From Roseburia porci (GTDB taxonomy: Bacteria > Bacillota > Clostridia > Lachnospirales > Lachnospiraceae), in NCBI RefSeq assembly GCF_009695765.1, contig NZ_VUNI01000023.1, positions 1-46,183 of the forward strand: a DNA stretch of 46,183 nucleotides, in the 5' to 3' direction. Shown here in pieces: positions 15,430 to 24,361 of this stretch (the first letter of the stretch is position 1; each line of letters starts with the position of its first letter). A program made the translations under genes and the position numbers. The notes under the pieces were generated by a model, which saw only the letters and a program-made list of their open reading frames with translations, did not search any database and was not told the origin of the DNA.

Positions 15430-17186
15430 TGAGCGCCGTTACTTATACTGCCAGGGAACGGCGGGCTGCCAACCAGATCTGGAATGCAGCAGGACGTTAT
15501 AATTTTGACCCGTTGTTTTTGGCGGTGGAAACGAAGAACCAGATTTCGGATTTTTACATGAATCTGATCATCGGACTGGCGTATAAGTATTACGGGGAGA
15601 AAACGCTCAGTACGTTATTTGGGTATTGGAATGGCGATATCAGTCAGGCGATGTTAGATGATCTGACCTGGCTGTATCTCGAACACGTTTTGTATACGAA
15701 GGAATCTCCTGTCCGCCCATCGATGACAGATCTGCGGATTGCTTATGGCAGCGATTTTTTTGCCGGTGAATATAAGCTTTCCAGACAGGAATGGATGAGC
15801 AAAAACCGACTTGTATACAATATGCAGTCCGCCAGATGGAGCCATGTACTCGGGAAGAAAAATCCTCTGCTTACGCCCATTGAGCAAAAGCTTTATTGCG
15901 CTCTGACTCCGTCAGAAATGCCTTCTCCAGACGAAATCAAGGAAACCATACTTGCGATTTACCGGGAATTTCATCTTTTTGATGGCAAAAAACATGTGAA
16001 AAAGGGATTCCGTCTGCATGTTACCGGAGCATTTGCCCGTTTTTTGACCAGAATTATGCCTGTCCAGACGGTCAGAAATGACCAGATTATGGTTATGCGT
16101 TCTTCGCAGGCAGATGTTCAGATGGGCGGAACGTTACAAAGCAAAAAGAGAGGGCATATTGCGCTTAAAAAGGAGATCAGCGATCGTTCTTATATTGAGA
16201 ATTGTTTCGGAAGATCTCTTTTTTCAGATCAGGATCTTGTGAAAATCGAAAAAGAACTGTGCACCGGTAATCATAACGGCTGTCATCTCTGGTTTACGGA
16301 TGGGAAATACACTACACATGGGAAAATCCCGGACAAATTCCGTCATTTAAGGGACCAGGCCGGGCTTCAGGCCGAGAGAAACCGTTCTTATTATCATAAG
16401 AATCTGCAGCTTCATAACAGTCTGGTTTCCCACCTGACGGAGCAGATCCGTAACTGCGAACAGGTCCATCAGCAGACGGATGTATTATCCAGTCAGAGTG
16501 GCAGTCTGGATATTACAAGAGTATGGCGGGCAGAATATATAGAAGATGATCGGATTTTTCATGCGAAGGAAGATGATAACCAGCCTTCGTTTACGGTTGA
16601 TCTGCTTTTAGATGCGTCTGCTTCAAGACTCCAGTATCAGGAAATTCTTGCAGCACAGGGAGTGATTCTTGCGCAAAGTCTTCTTGCGTGTCATATTCCG
16701 GTCCGGGTATCAAAATTCTGCAGTGTGAGGGGCTATACGGTTTTTCATGTTTTGAAAGCTTTTGAGGATAAGAAATGTGACCGTATTTTCAATTATTTTG
16801 CTGCCGGATGGAACAGAGATGGCCTGGCGCTCCGCGAGGCGGAGAAATTTCTGCGTCTTGCACCAGGTCCTGCCGACAGGCATCTGCTGATCATTCTCAC
16901 CGATGCCGCGCCCAACGACAGTCAGCGGATTCTGCCATCGGAGCATGCTCCGATGGGACGCAACTATGAGGATGATGTTTCCGTTCAGGATACTGCATCC
17001 GAAGTCCGTGCACTGCGTGCCAATGGAATTCACGTCTCAGCAGTTTTTATGGGAAATGATGCGGCTGCGCATAATGCGGCACAGATTTATGGCAAAGAAT
17101 TCACAAGAATCCGCCAGATAGACCAGCTGGCAAAAGCCGCCGGTCGTCTGATTCAGAAGGAAATACAGGAATTGACCATCGGGTGA
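15429..17186 (+). CDS. vWA domain protein, CoxE/NorD-like
   Basis: This 585-residue protein has a C-terminal von Willebrand A domain (about residues 385-585) with the metal-ion-dependent adhesion site D-A-S-A-S near residue 394 and ILTDAAPND near 490. The N-terminal part is helical and of unknown fold. The ATG overlaps the MoxR stop by one base (TAATG), so translation is coupled. MoxR plus vWA pairs (NorQ-NorD, CbbQ-CbbO, CoxD-CoxE, RavA-ViaA) act as metal-insertion or activation chaperones. The client here is not evident from the neighbours, unless it is the cysteine-cluster protein upstream. Confidence 0.8.
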   Translation: MSAVTYTARERRAANQIWNAAGRYNFDPLFLAVETKNQISDFYMNLIIGLAYKYYGEKTLSTLFGYWNGDISQAMLDDLTWLYLEHVLYTKESPVRPSMTDLRIAYGSDFFAGEYKLSRQEWMSKNRLVYNMQSARWSHVLGKKNPLLTPIEQKLYCALTPSEMPSPDEIKETILAIYREFHLFDGKKHVKKGFRLHVTGAFARFLTRIMPVQTVRNDQIMVMRSSQADVQMGGTLQSKKRGHIALKKEISDRSYIENCFGRSLFSDQDLVKIEKELCTGNHNGCHLWFTDGKYTTHGKIPDKFRHLRDQAGLQAERNRSYYHKNLQLHNSLVSHLTEQIRNCEQVHQQTDVLSSQSGSLDITRVWRAEYIEDDRIFHAKEDDNQPSFTVDLLLDASASRLQYQEILAAQGVILAQSLLACHIPVRVSKFCSVRGYTVFHVLKAFEDKKCDRIFNYFAAGWNRDGLALREAEKFLRLAPGPADRHLLIILTDAAPNDSQRILPSEHAPMGRNYEDDVSVQDTASEVRALRANGIHVSAVFMGNDAAAHNAAQIYGKEFTRIRQIDQLAKAAGRLIQKEIQELTIG

Positions 17187-17343
17187 TGGTTATCGGTTAT
17201 CCACTTATCTCAAATCAATGTGATGAGATATGATTCGGAAATGAAAAAAGACGGAATTCATGACATTTTGAAATTAGGGATAGCTTTTTCAGGAAAAAAA
17301 GTAAGTGTAAGAACAGAATAAGATAAAGAGGAGTTGCAGAGTA

Positions 17344-17859
17344 ATGGATAAGTATCCTAAGAGTGTTTCAAAAATTTTTGAGCGCAATACCAGGCAGATC
17401 AATCGCATCGTAGCAAACATTATGGCAATATGCTCGGTGGTGATTCTTCTGATGACATTTTTGTCTGTAACAGGATTTTTTGAATTTGGGACAAGTTATA
17501 CGTATTTCGTTATCATTGTCGGTCTGTTAGTCAGCCTTTCACCAAAGATTTTATCACGTTTTTTATCCGACAATATTATGAAATATTACATGCTCATCTC
17601 CGCGTCTGTGTTTATTGGAGTTATGGGGGCAAACGAACATATCGGTATTTATATTACATATGCACTGGTTCCGATCATGAGTTGTCTGTATTTCAAAGAA
17701 TCCATCGTATTGAGTGCATCGGCGATTTCTTATATGGCGATGCTTGTTTCGGTATATGTAAAAGCGGCAGGTTTGCCGGAAGTATTGTACGGGGTGTATA
17801 CAAGAAATCATCTTTTTCTGTTCTATGCGGCAGGCTTTACATTTGAGTATATGTTGTGA
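17344..17859 (+). pseudogene. N-terminal membrane part of a split hybrid histidine kinase
   Basis: This 171-residue piece holds about five or six membrane helices and stops with TGA at 17857-17859. The reading continues smoothly in another frame starting GTG at 17856 (EYML then VTSILYCLVKHV), where the last membrane helix and the whole kinase follow. Together they would make one sensor of about 735 residues, a normal length for this family. Either one base has been lost near 17856, or the two halves are translated separately through the GTGA overlap. GAGGAG lies upstream of the ATG. Confidence 0.65.
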
Positions 17860-19553
17860 CGTCGATACTGTATTGTCTGGTAAAACACGTGAATCGTCTG
17901 ATACAGGAATGTGACCAGATGAAGAGTGATTATAACCATGCTGAAAAAGAACGTCAGTTGTTTAATGCGCTTTGCATTAATTATTCGTCCGCGTACTTAT
18001 GTGATCTGATGAATGATTCGCTTGAACCAATCAAACAAACGAAAGATTCGCATTTTGCTGTTGCAAGGGAACATATGGACAACAAGGACAGTTATTCCGA
18101 ATGGATACAGTATTCATATGATCATATTGTCATCAGGGAGTCTGCACCGGATTATCTGGAAGTATTTGACGCAGATCATCTGATGCAGCACCTGAAAACA
18201 GAAAAGAGCGTGAGCTATCGTCATAAGACAAGAAAAAACAATGCTGGTGAAGAGTATTTTGAAGCGACAGTTGTCCGGCTTTTTATGGATGATAGCAGTT
18301 TTAAGGTTATCGTAGGTTATCGCCCGATTGATAATCTTATTGTGGAAGAAAAGAAACATCAGCAGCAGCTCGAAGAGGCACTGAAAAAGGCAGAAGTCGC
18401 AAACAGTGCCAAAGAAGAGTTCCTTTGCAGAATGAGTCATGATATCCGCACGCCGTTAAATGGGATCATGGGACTGATCAGGATTGATGAAGCGCATGCG
18501 GACGATTCCGAACTGATTATGGAAAACCATGCGAAAATGGAAGTTGCTACGAATCACCTGCTTTCGCTGATCAATGATGTTTTGCAGATGAGTAAATTGG
18601 AAGATGGATCGGTAGAGCTTGCACATGAACCGATCTGTCTGGGGGATATGACAAAAGAGATCGTTGCAATTGTTGTTGACCGGGCAAAGGAAGCAGGAAT
18701 TGCATGGAATTATGATAAAGAAAAAATAAACATTCCATATCCGTACGTGTATGGAAGTCCGCTGCATCTGCGCCAGATCTTTTTAAATATTTATGGAAAC
18801 TGCATTAAGTATAATCGTCCAGATGGAAAAATCACCACAACTGTGGACGCATGGAAACAACAGGATGGTATGTGCATTTACCAATGGACGATCACGGACA
18901 CCGGTATTGGAATGAGCCAGGAGTTTTTGAAACATGTTTTTGAGCCATTTGCGCAGGAGCGGGCAGGCGCCAGAAGCAAATATCAGGGAACGGGACTTGG
19001 CATGGCAATTGTGAAAAAGCTGCTTGATAAGATGAATGGTACAATTTCTGTTACAAGTGAGGAAGGCGCAGGTTCTTCTTTTGTGATCACAATACCTTTT
19101 GAAATCGCATCACAGGAGGATATGGCGATTCCGCCAGTTTCACAGGATAATGACATTCAGGGAATACGTTTGTTAGTGGCTGAAGATAATGAATTGAATG
19201 CGGAAATTGCCAAAACAATACTTGAAGAGGAAGGGGCAGAAATTACGATTGTAGGTGACGGATTGCAGGCTGTGGAACAATTCAAAAACAGCCCGGCAGA
19301 CACGTATGATGCAATTCTGATGGATGTAATGATGCCCGTCATGGATGGAATTACTGCAGCAAAAGAGATTCGCGCCATAAACCGTTCCGATGCAAAGCGG
19401 ATCCCAATTATTGCAATGACCGCGAATGCGTTTAAGGAAGATGCACAGAAATGCTTCGAAGCAGGTATGAATGCACATCTTGCCAAACCGCTTAACGTTA
19501 AAATGCTGAAACAAACGATTGAGGAACTGACTGGAAAGTATATTCAGACCTGA
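17856..19553 (+). CDS. hybrid sensor histidine kinase, catalytic part
   Basis: This 565-residue protein begins with the end of a membrane helix and a coiled coil. A HisKA dimerisation domain with phospho-acceptor H195 (MSHDIRTPLNG), a HATPase domain (N box NIYGNCIKYN, G1 DTGIGM, G2 GTGLGMAIV) and a receiver domain with D490 (LMDVMMPVMDG) and the conserved lysine (AKP) follow. All catalytic motifs are intact. There is no output domain or adjacent response regulator gene, so the phosphate probably passes on to an unlinked partner. GTG 17856 overlaps the stop of the membrane part by four bases. If the frameshift is real, this half alone would have no complete sensor. Confidence 0.8.
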   Translation: MTSILYCLVKHVNRLIQECDQMKSDYNHAEKERQLFNALCINYSSAYLCDLMNDSLEPIKQTKDSHFAVAREHMDNKDSYSEWIQYSYDHIVIRESAPDYLEVFDADHLMQHLKTEKSVSYRHKTRKNNAGEEYFEATVVRLFMDDSSFKVIVGYRPIDNLIVEEKKHQQQLEEALKKAEVANSAKEEFLCRMSHDIRTPLNGIMGLIRIDEAHADDSELIMENHAKMEVATNHLLSLINDVLQMSKLEDGSVELAHEPICLGDMTKEIVAIVVDRAKEAGIAWNYDKEKINIPYPYVYGSPLHLRQIFLNIYGNCIKYNRPDGKITTTVDAWKQQDGMCIYQWTITDTGIGMSQEFLKHVFEPFAQERAGARSKYQGTGLGMAIVKKLLDKMNGTISVTSEEGAGSSFVITIPFEIASQEDMAIPPVSQDNDIQGIRLLVAEDNELNAEIAKTILEEEGAEITIVGDGLQAVEQFKNSPADTYDAILMDVMMPVMDGITAAKEIRAINRSDAKRIPIIAMTANAFKEDAQKCFEAGMNAHLAKPLNVKMLKQTIEELTGKYIQT

Positions 19554-19669
19554 TTTATATAACAGGTGCAAAAAACGTCGTGATTATGGATGAAAATGTG
19601 AAGGGAAAACCGGAGCATGTTTCATGGGAAAACTTACGGTTGATGGATTATAAGCAAAATTGGACATAG
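19550..19669 (+). pseudogene. short protein-like relic after the kinase
   Basis: An open frame of 39 codons with protein-like composition (ending EHVSWENLRL...NWT, stop) overlaps the kinase end in another frame. It has no ribosome binding site; an internal ATG is at 19586. It is probably the tail of a lost gene. Nothing else is seen up to 19802. Confidence 0.25.
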
Positions 19670-19802
19670 GACTAAAGTTTCGTTGTTCCCATATCTGAAG
19701 TGTGGTAGACTTTAGAATTGTTCACGGATTTCTATATGAAATATGAAAAATTTAGAAAATTTATATTTATATAGAAAATACGACAATAGAAAGGGAAAGT
19801 AA

Positions 19803-20708
19803 ATGAAAAAAAGATTATGCACAATTGGCTGTATTCTTGCAGCCAGCGTTATGATGTTTGGAGGCTGCGCATCGGGTAACAGCAAAGCTGAGAGTAAGGA
19901 AAATGCATCATCACAAAGTGAGGCTGCGGAGGTAACGGAATCGAAGGCAACGGAATCGAAGGAAGGCAAGAGATCTTCGGATTTTACTACGGATTATACA
20001 TATCCTGGTACAAAATCAGGATTTGTAATTCTTGATTTTTTCATGAATGAAGAAGGCGAGACAAAACAGGATGTATCTTTGGCACATTTAGGAGCGATCA
20101 AGGATATTACAGCAGATGATGTCTTAGAACTGGCAGCAGACGAATCTGAATATGATGATTCATTGTTGGATGTGGAAGCAAATTCATTCGAAGATAGTAG
20201 CTTAGAGCCTGTTGATGAGTATGGAGACTGGCCATCTATATCATTTGTGGCATATCATACAAAAGATATGAACTGGTCTCAAATCAGACGTGATCTGATC
20301 AAAGAGGACATGTGGACTTTGTTGACGTCAAGAACAAGTGGTTCCATTACAGGATCTTCCAGCATACCGTTAACATCATCTACCATATATCAGAATGGAG
20401 AGCCACAGGATCCGGATGAAGCTGTTGAAAAGGTAGAAGTAACTCCGGAATATCTTGGAAAACCTACAACTGCAACACTTTTCGTGTCAGAGCCTGATGG
20501 AAAAGTCTGCTATGATATGTTTGTCTGCTGGAAAATCGGCGATAATGTGGTATATACAGAATTCTCTGGTCAGTGTTTTGATGATATCCAGATGATAGAT
20601 AGCTGGCCAATCCATGTTACAACGGAGAAAGGATATAAGGAAGAGATGCAGGATAAGTATGATCATGCAGAGAGTAATAAGCAGACTACATATGACTTCA
20701 CATTTTAA
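19803..20708 (+). CDS. hypothetical lipoprotein
   Basis: This 301-residue protein has a lipoprotein signal peptide (MKKRL, hydrophobic core, FGGC with Cys22), a low-complexity Ser/Glu/Lys linker containing two ATESK-like repeats (about residues 25-60) and a globular extracellular domain without a recognised family. AAAGGGAAAG is the ribosome binding site. A terminator follows directly, so it is a monocistronic gene. It lies after the histidine kinase, but no functional link can be shown. Confidence 0.65.
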   Translation: MKKRLCTIGCILAASVMMFGGCASGNSKAESKENASSQSEAAEVTESKATESKEGKRSSDFTTDYTYPGTKSGFVILDFFMNEEGETKQDVSLAHLGAIKDITADDVLELAADESEYDDSLLDVEANSFEDSSLEPVDEYGDWPSISFVAYHTKDMNWSQIRRDLIKEDMWTLLTSRTSGSITGSSSIPLTSSTIYQNGEPQDPDEAVEKVEVTPEYLGKPTTATLFVSEPDGKVCYDMFVCWKIGDNVVYTEFSGQCFDDIQMIDSWPIHVTTEKGYKEEMQDKYDHAESNKQTTYDFTF

Positions 20709-20744
20709 ATAGTATTGTAAGAAATCAAACCAGATTCGTAAAGG

Positions 20745-20773
20745 GAGATCGGCCATGTGGCCGGTCTTCTTTG
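20745..20773 (+). terminator. Rho-independent terminator
   Basis: The stem GATCGGCC/GGCCGGTC around a four-base loop is followed by TTCTTT. Confidence 0.75.
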
Positions 20774-20780
20774 CATTTTA

Positions 20781-20864
20781 GATTCTGTTTTTGCCATTTA
20801 CCGGGAAGTGCAGGACAACTTTGCGGAAATATTGTATGATGTCCTTAATGAAGTGATCGGATAA
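20781..20864 (+). pseudogene. gene tail relic
   Basis: An open 27-codon frame without a start encodes a helix-like tail (IYREVQDNFAEILYDVL, then NEVIG and stop), 48 bases before the next small gene. It is most likely the 3' remnant of a deleted gene. Confidence 0.3.
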
Positions 20865-20912
20865 CGCATCACAATATAGATTCAGAAAAGATATAGGAGT
20901 AATGGAACAGGC

Positions 20913-21182
20913 ATGAAACCAAGAACACCAAAAAGTATGGAACTTTATCATATCCTGATGAAACGAGGATATCCACAGGAATTTTGTGAACAGATTACAT
21001 TGAACTTAAATACAGACTGGACGGCACAGAGGATGATTGGATATCTGTCCCATTATCAGAAACTTCCAATGGAAGAAGTCGTGGATGAAATGCTTGCAAT
21101 CCTTAGTGACAGAAATCGCATTATGCAAAAGCATGAGCTGGAATCTGTTAATGTGAAGTGGAATGAATATCTGAATAGATAA
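20913..21182 (+). CDS. small conserved protein of unknown function
   Basis: This 89-residue, all-helical, soluble protein contains YHILMKRGYPQEFCEQI and TDWTAQRMIGYL. I recognise close relatives as a common small protein in Lachnospiraceae genomes, but no function is known to me. The TAGGAG at 20894-20899 is better spaced for a four-codon ORF (ATG 20902) whose TGA overlaps this ATG, so initiation may be by coupling. Confidence 0.6.
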   Translation: MKPRTPKSMELYHILMKRGYPQEFCEQITLNLNTDWTAQRMIGYLSHYQKLPMEEVVDEMLAILSDRNRIMQKHELESVNVKWNEYLNR

Positions 21183-21250
21183 GGAAAATGAATTTTGAGT
21201 TAATGATAAGATAGAGCTTTTTATTTCATATTCATACTTTCATCGATTTT

Positions 21251-21590
21251 ACTGCTTAGATCGCTATTTTGCTGATCTAAACAGTATATATACTTTAAGA
21301 TGAGTGGAAAGTTCGAATAAATACTGCTTGAAATCAAAAAATTATTTTATAGGCAGTAAATATTCTTTGAAAGTGCTGGAAGGTTTGAATGAATACTGCT
21401 TGAAATCAAAAAACCATTTTATAGGCAGTAAATATTCTTTGAAATTGCTGGAGAGTTTGAATAAGTACTGCTTGGAATCATAAAACCATTTTATAGGCAG
21501 TAAATATTTTTTCAAAGCGCTGGAGAGCTTGAATAAGTACTGCTTGAAATCATAAAAAGTCCTTTCAAGCAGTATTTATTTTCCAGCAAA
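21251..21590. repeat. array of five 72-bp units
   Basis: ACTGCTT begins at 21251, 21323, 21395, 21467 and 21539, an exact 72-base period. Units 2 and 3 match at about 65 of 72 bases; the first and last are more diverged. Each unit contains ACTGC and a later GCAGTA that could pair, with strong hairpins only in the outer units (21250-21286 and 21538-21574). It fills the gap between convergent genes (21183-21625). Confidence 0.9.
21538..21582 (+). terminator. terminator formed by the last 72-bp unit
   Basis: The arms 21538-21549 and 21563-21574 pair perfectly over 12 bases and are followed by TTTATTTT. Confidence 0.65.
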
Positions 21591-21625
21591 GTGATATTTA
21601 TGTAGATGGTTGCGTTTCGAAACAC

Positions 21626-22906
21626 TTATCCCCTTTTTTGAAACAGTTCGGCGATGATACGGGCTGTTTCTTCTACACCAAAATCATCGGATTTGATGCA
21701 AAGATCGTAATTTTTGGCATTGCCCCATTCGGCTTTGGTAAAGTGCTTACAGTGAACGGCACGTTCATGGTTTACTTTTTTAACTTTGGCGGCAGCAGCA
21801 TCCAGCGATAAATGATCGCGTTCGGCAACGCGCGCAGCCTCGGATGTGGTATCAGCAGAGATGAACACATGGTAAGTGTTCGGCAGGTCTTTTAATATGT
21901 AATTAGCCAGTCGGCCGACGATGACACAGGATTCTTTTTGTGCAAGACCACGGATGATTTCTGTTTCCTTGTGGAAAAGCTGATCGACTTTTGGCAGCTC
22001 AGACTGATCAAGCGGACTGGAATACCAGGCAAAAAAATCGTGGAGAACAGGATTTTTTAAGGTCTGTTCGTTCTGTTCTACGTATTCCGGTGTATATCCG
22101 CTTTTTTCTGCAACAAGACGGATCAGTTCTGAATCATAATAATGAAAACCAAGCTGGTCCGCGAGGAGTTTACCAATCTGACGACCGCCGCTTCCAAATT
22201 CACGGGAGATGGTGATTACAGAATTGCAGGCTGATGTGGAAATTCCTTGATCTGCAGTATCATTTTTTCCGAGCAGGGCATCGCGCTGTTTTCCAAAAGC
22301 CCGGTTGATGATACCGACTAATGTTCCGACCAGGATGGCGGCGATGATTGTTCCGATGCCGACACTTCCAAGATTGTGGAGAATCGCCAGGCAGGTAATG
22401 GTAGAAACAATGACCATTGTGCAGTCAAAGCCGATTTTTACTTTGGAAAATTCAATATGTGTTACGGAAGAAACCGCCTGCATACAGCCTTCTCCGGCAA
22501 GCGGAATCAGATCTGCCGGCAGATATAAAAAGATACCAATTGCGACAAATACGGTGCTGATCAGTACCATTCCAATGCGGATCGCCAGATTGTTTGGTGT
22601 TGGAAGATAGGATACCATATAGTTACAGAATGTCGTGAAATATCCGAATATAACGCCGACTGCAATCTGCAGAAATTGAACGGGTTTGAATTTTTTCCGT
22701 AAAAGCAGAATCTGGATCAGTACCAGTACGATGTGGAAAAGGATGGTTGCTTTTCCCATCTCGATTCCCCAGACACAGGTCATCGTATACGGAATGGAGC
22801 TGACCGGAGAGACTCCGAGATTGGATTTTACAGAAAAAGCGATTCCAATCGTCATAATAAACAGCCCGATAAAATACATCGGGATTCTTACTTTCATATG
22901 TTTCAT
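21626..22906 (-). CDS. YczE/YitT-like membrane domain fused to cytidylate-kinase-like domain
   Basis: This 426-residue protein has two parts. Residues about 1-205 contain five to six membrane helices of the YczE/YyaS/YitT type (with SNLGVSPVSSIPYT). Residues about 225-426 form a cytosolic cytidylate-kinase-like domain beginning ITISREFGSGGRQIGKLLADQLG, the P-loop variant usual in that family. The domain should bind a nucleotide, but its substrate is unknown. Its ATG overlaps the MarR stop (ATGA), so the two are co-translated. A paralogue of the membrane part alone is divergently encoded at 23553-24242. The fusion occurs in other Lachnospiraceae and may link nucleotide sensing to a membrane function. 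Confidence 0.82.
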   Translation of the reverse strand: MKHMKVRIPMYFIGLFIMTIGIAFSVKSNLGVSPVSSIPYTMTCVWGIEMGKATILFHIVLVLIQILLLRKKFKPVQFLQIAVGVIFGYFTTFCNYMVSYLPTPNNLAIRIGMVLISTVFVAIGIFLYLPADLIPLAGEGCMQAVSSVTHIEFSKVKIGFDCTMVIVSTITCLAILHNLGSVGIGTIIAAILVGTLVGIINRAFGKQRDALLGKNDTADQGISTSACNSVITISREFGSGGRQIGKLLADQLGFHYYDSELIRLVAEKSGYTPEYVEQNEQTLKNPVLHDFFAWYSSPLDQSELPKVDQLFHKETEIIRGLAQKESCVIVGRLANYILKDLPNTYHVFISADTTSEAARVAERDHLSLDAAAAKVKKVNHERAVHCKHFTKAEWGNAKNYDLCIKSDDFGVEETARIIAELFQKRG

Positions 22907-23340
22907 TTACTATTTCCTTCTTTCATCATATTTTCATAAATCCGTCCTAAAAAGTCATGAAATTGCTGGCTTTCCGATGCAGAAAATCCGTCCAGTGCAC
23001 AGGACTCGATCTGTAAAAATTCCTGTTGCAGCCGGTTGGCATAAGCTCTGCCGGTATCAGTCAGATACACGTGCAGTGATCGGCGGTTGCCGTTGTCTGT
23101 CTGCCGTTTGATATAGCCTTTATTTTCCATTCCACTCAGGATCACGGTTAAAGAAGCCGGTTCGATATGGCAAAAAACAGCAATGTCCTTTTGAATCGCA
23201 CCGTCGTGATTGAGCAGGTAATCAAGAATCTTAGGCTGACCAGGGGTAAGACCGGTGTCTTTCACGCGGCTGACCAGTGCCTTTTGAAACATCAGATGAT
23301 CAGACATCAGAAGATAATGCAGTGATTCTTTCATAAACAA
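22903..23340 (-). CDS. MarR family transcriptional regulator
   Basis: This 145-residue protein has a MarR winged helix: LTPGQPKILDYLLNHDGAIQKDIAVF, then the recognition helix PASLTVILSGMENKGYI and a wing with RQTDNGNRRSLHVYLT. These regulators are dimeric repressors released by small ligands. AGGAG precedes the ATG. It is coupled by ATGA to the membrane-kinase fusion and stands back to back with the second membrane gene. Two palindromic boxes lie in its promoter, so it probably controls both directions. Confidence 0.85.
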   Translation of the reverse strand: MFMKESLHYLLMSDHLMFQKALVSRVKDTGLTPGQPKILDYLLNHDGAIQKDIAVFCHIEPASLTVILSGMENKGYIKRQTDNGNRRSLHVYLTDTGRAYANRLQQEFLQIESCALDGFSASESQQFHDFLGRIYENMMKEGNSK

Positions 23341-23351
23341 AACTCCTTTGG

Positions 23352-23378
23352 TTAGATTTCTAATTGTTAGGATTCTAA
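23352..23378. promoter_or_regulatory. two TTAG-N4-CTAA boxes, probable MarR operator
   Basis: The 12-mers at 23352-23363 and 23367-23378 share TTAG-N4-CTAA on the plus strand and start 15 bases apart, just upstream of marR. Confidence 0.55.
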
Positions 23379-23552
23379 TTAATAATAGTATTCAGAATGG
23401 GAAATGTCAAATCGTATATAGCGCTCATCAGGTATTGTATTTTTATATTTGAACGAAAATGACGGAAAATGACGGAAAATGCTTGAAACACTATGCGCAG
23501 TATGATACACTGTCTGAGAAAATTTATTTTACGTTTTATGAGGTGATATGTG

Positions 23553-24242
23553 ATGAAAAATATAAATTTATTTCAGCTGACGAAACGGATCATTGTGTTT
23601 CTTGCAGGACTTTTGATCATTCAGACAGGTGTGGCAATTTTTATTCAGACATCAATCGGTGCGGACCCATTTACCATTTTTACAACTGGAATTGCGCGTC
23701 TTTTACATATGAATGTAGGTAATGCAAATCTGTTTTTATCGATCATATTTACGCTGGTGATCGTGGTCGTGTTCCGGGAATGGAAGCAGATCAATATTGG
23801 AACCGTGATGGCACTGGCATTTGCCGGGGTATGCATTAATTTGATGAACCGCGTGATCATGCCACTGTCATTAGGAAGTTTTCCGGTTCCGGTAAGGCTT
23901 CTTTTTGTTGTAATCAGCTGTATTTTGATCGCGGTTGGCTTCTCCATGGAAAAAGCATGTGATCTTGGCGTTGCACCAAATGATCTGTTTATTCTTATTT
24001 TTACGGATAAAACAAGAATCGAATATCGTTTTGTCAGAATTGGAATTGATATTACATTCCTGACTGTTGGATTTTTGCTTTGTGGCGTAAATACATTTGG
24101 CTCAACACTTGGATTTGGAACAGTGTTAAATGCGCTTATTCAGGGACCACTCATCCAGTTCTTTATGGAGCACATCGAAAAGGCAATACGACCAGTGATT
24201 GCATATGACAATTCCAAAGAGGCAGAAAAAGAGGCTTTCTAA
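23553..24242 (+). CDS. YczE/YitT-like membrane protein
   Basis: This protein of about 229 residues has five to six membrane helices. It is homologous in layout to the N-terminal half of the fusion protein at 21626-22906 (IQTSIGADPFTIFTTG parallels VKSNLGVSPVSSIPYT). ATG 23553 has AGGTG upstream; GTG 23550 is the alternative. The YczE family has no settled biochemical role. Divergent placement from marR suggests shared regulation. A short tandem of GACGGAAAAT lies in its upstream region (23461-23480). Confidence 0.75.
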   Translation: MKNINLFQLTKRIIVFLAGLLIIQTGVAIFIQTSIGADPFTIFTTGIARLLHMNVGNANLFLSIIFTLVIVVVFREWKQINIGTVMALAFAGVCINLMNRVIMPLSLGSFPVPVRLLFVVISCILIAVGFSMEKACDLGVAPNDLFILIFTDKTRIEYRFVRIGIDITFLTVGFLLCGVNTFGSTLGFGTVLNALIQGPLIQFFMEHIEKAIRPVIAYDNSKEAEKEAF

Positions 24243-24290
24243 TAAAAACAGACGAATTGGCAAATATCGACAAAAAAATACGAAAATATT

Positions 24291-24318
24291 TTGTAAATTA
24301 GTGAAAAAGTGCTATAAT
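24291..24318 (+). promoter_or_regulatory. sigma-A promoter of the Cache chemoreceptor gene
   Basis: TTGTAA at 24291-24296 and TATAAT at 24313-24318 are 16 bases apart, with an AGGAGG site before the ATG at 24362. Confidence 0.55.
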
Positions 24319-24361
24319 AAAAGAAAATGATTTTTTTATAAAATAAGAGGAGGACGGGCAC

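Noticed and set aside
21251-21590. CRISPR array
   Set aside because: Similarity covers the whole 72-bp unit and there are no distinct spacers or cas genes.
22686-23111. 141-codon plus-strand ORF across the MarR/fusion gene junction
   Set aside because: It is antisense to two well-supported coupled genes and has no recognisable domain.
23461-23480. iteron array from the GACGGAAAAT tandem
   Set aside because: Only two full copies are present, too few to call more than a short duplication in a promoter region.
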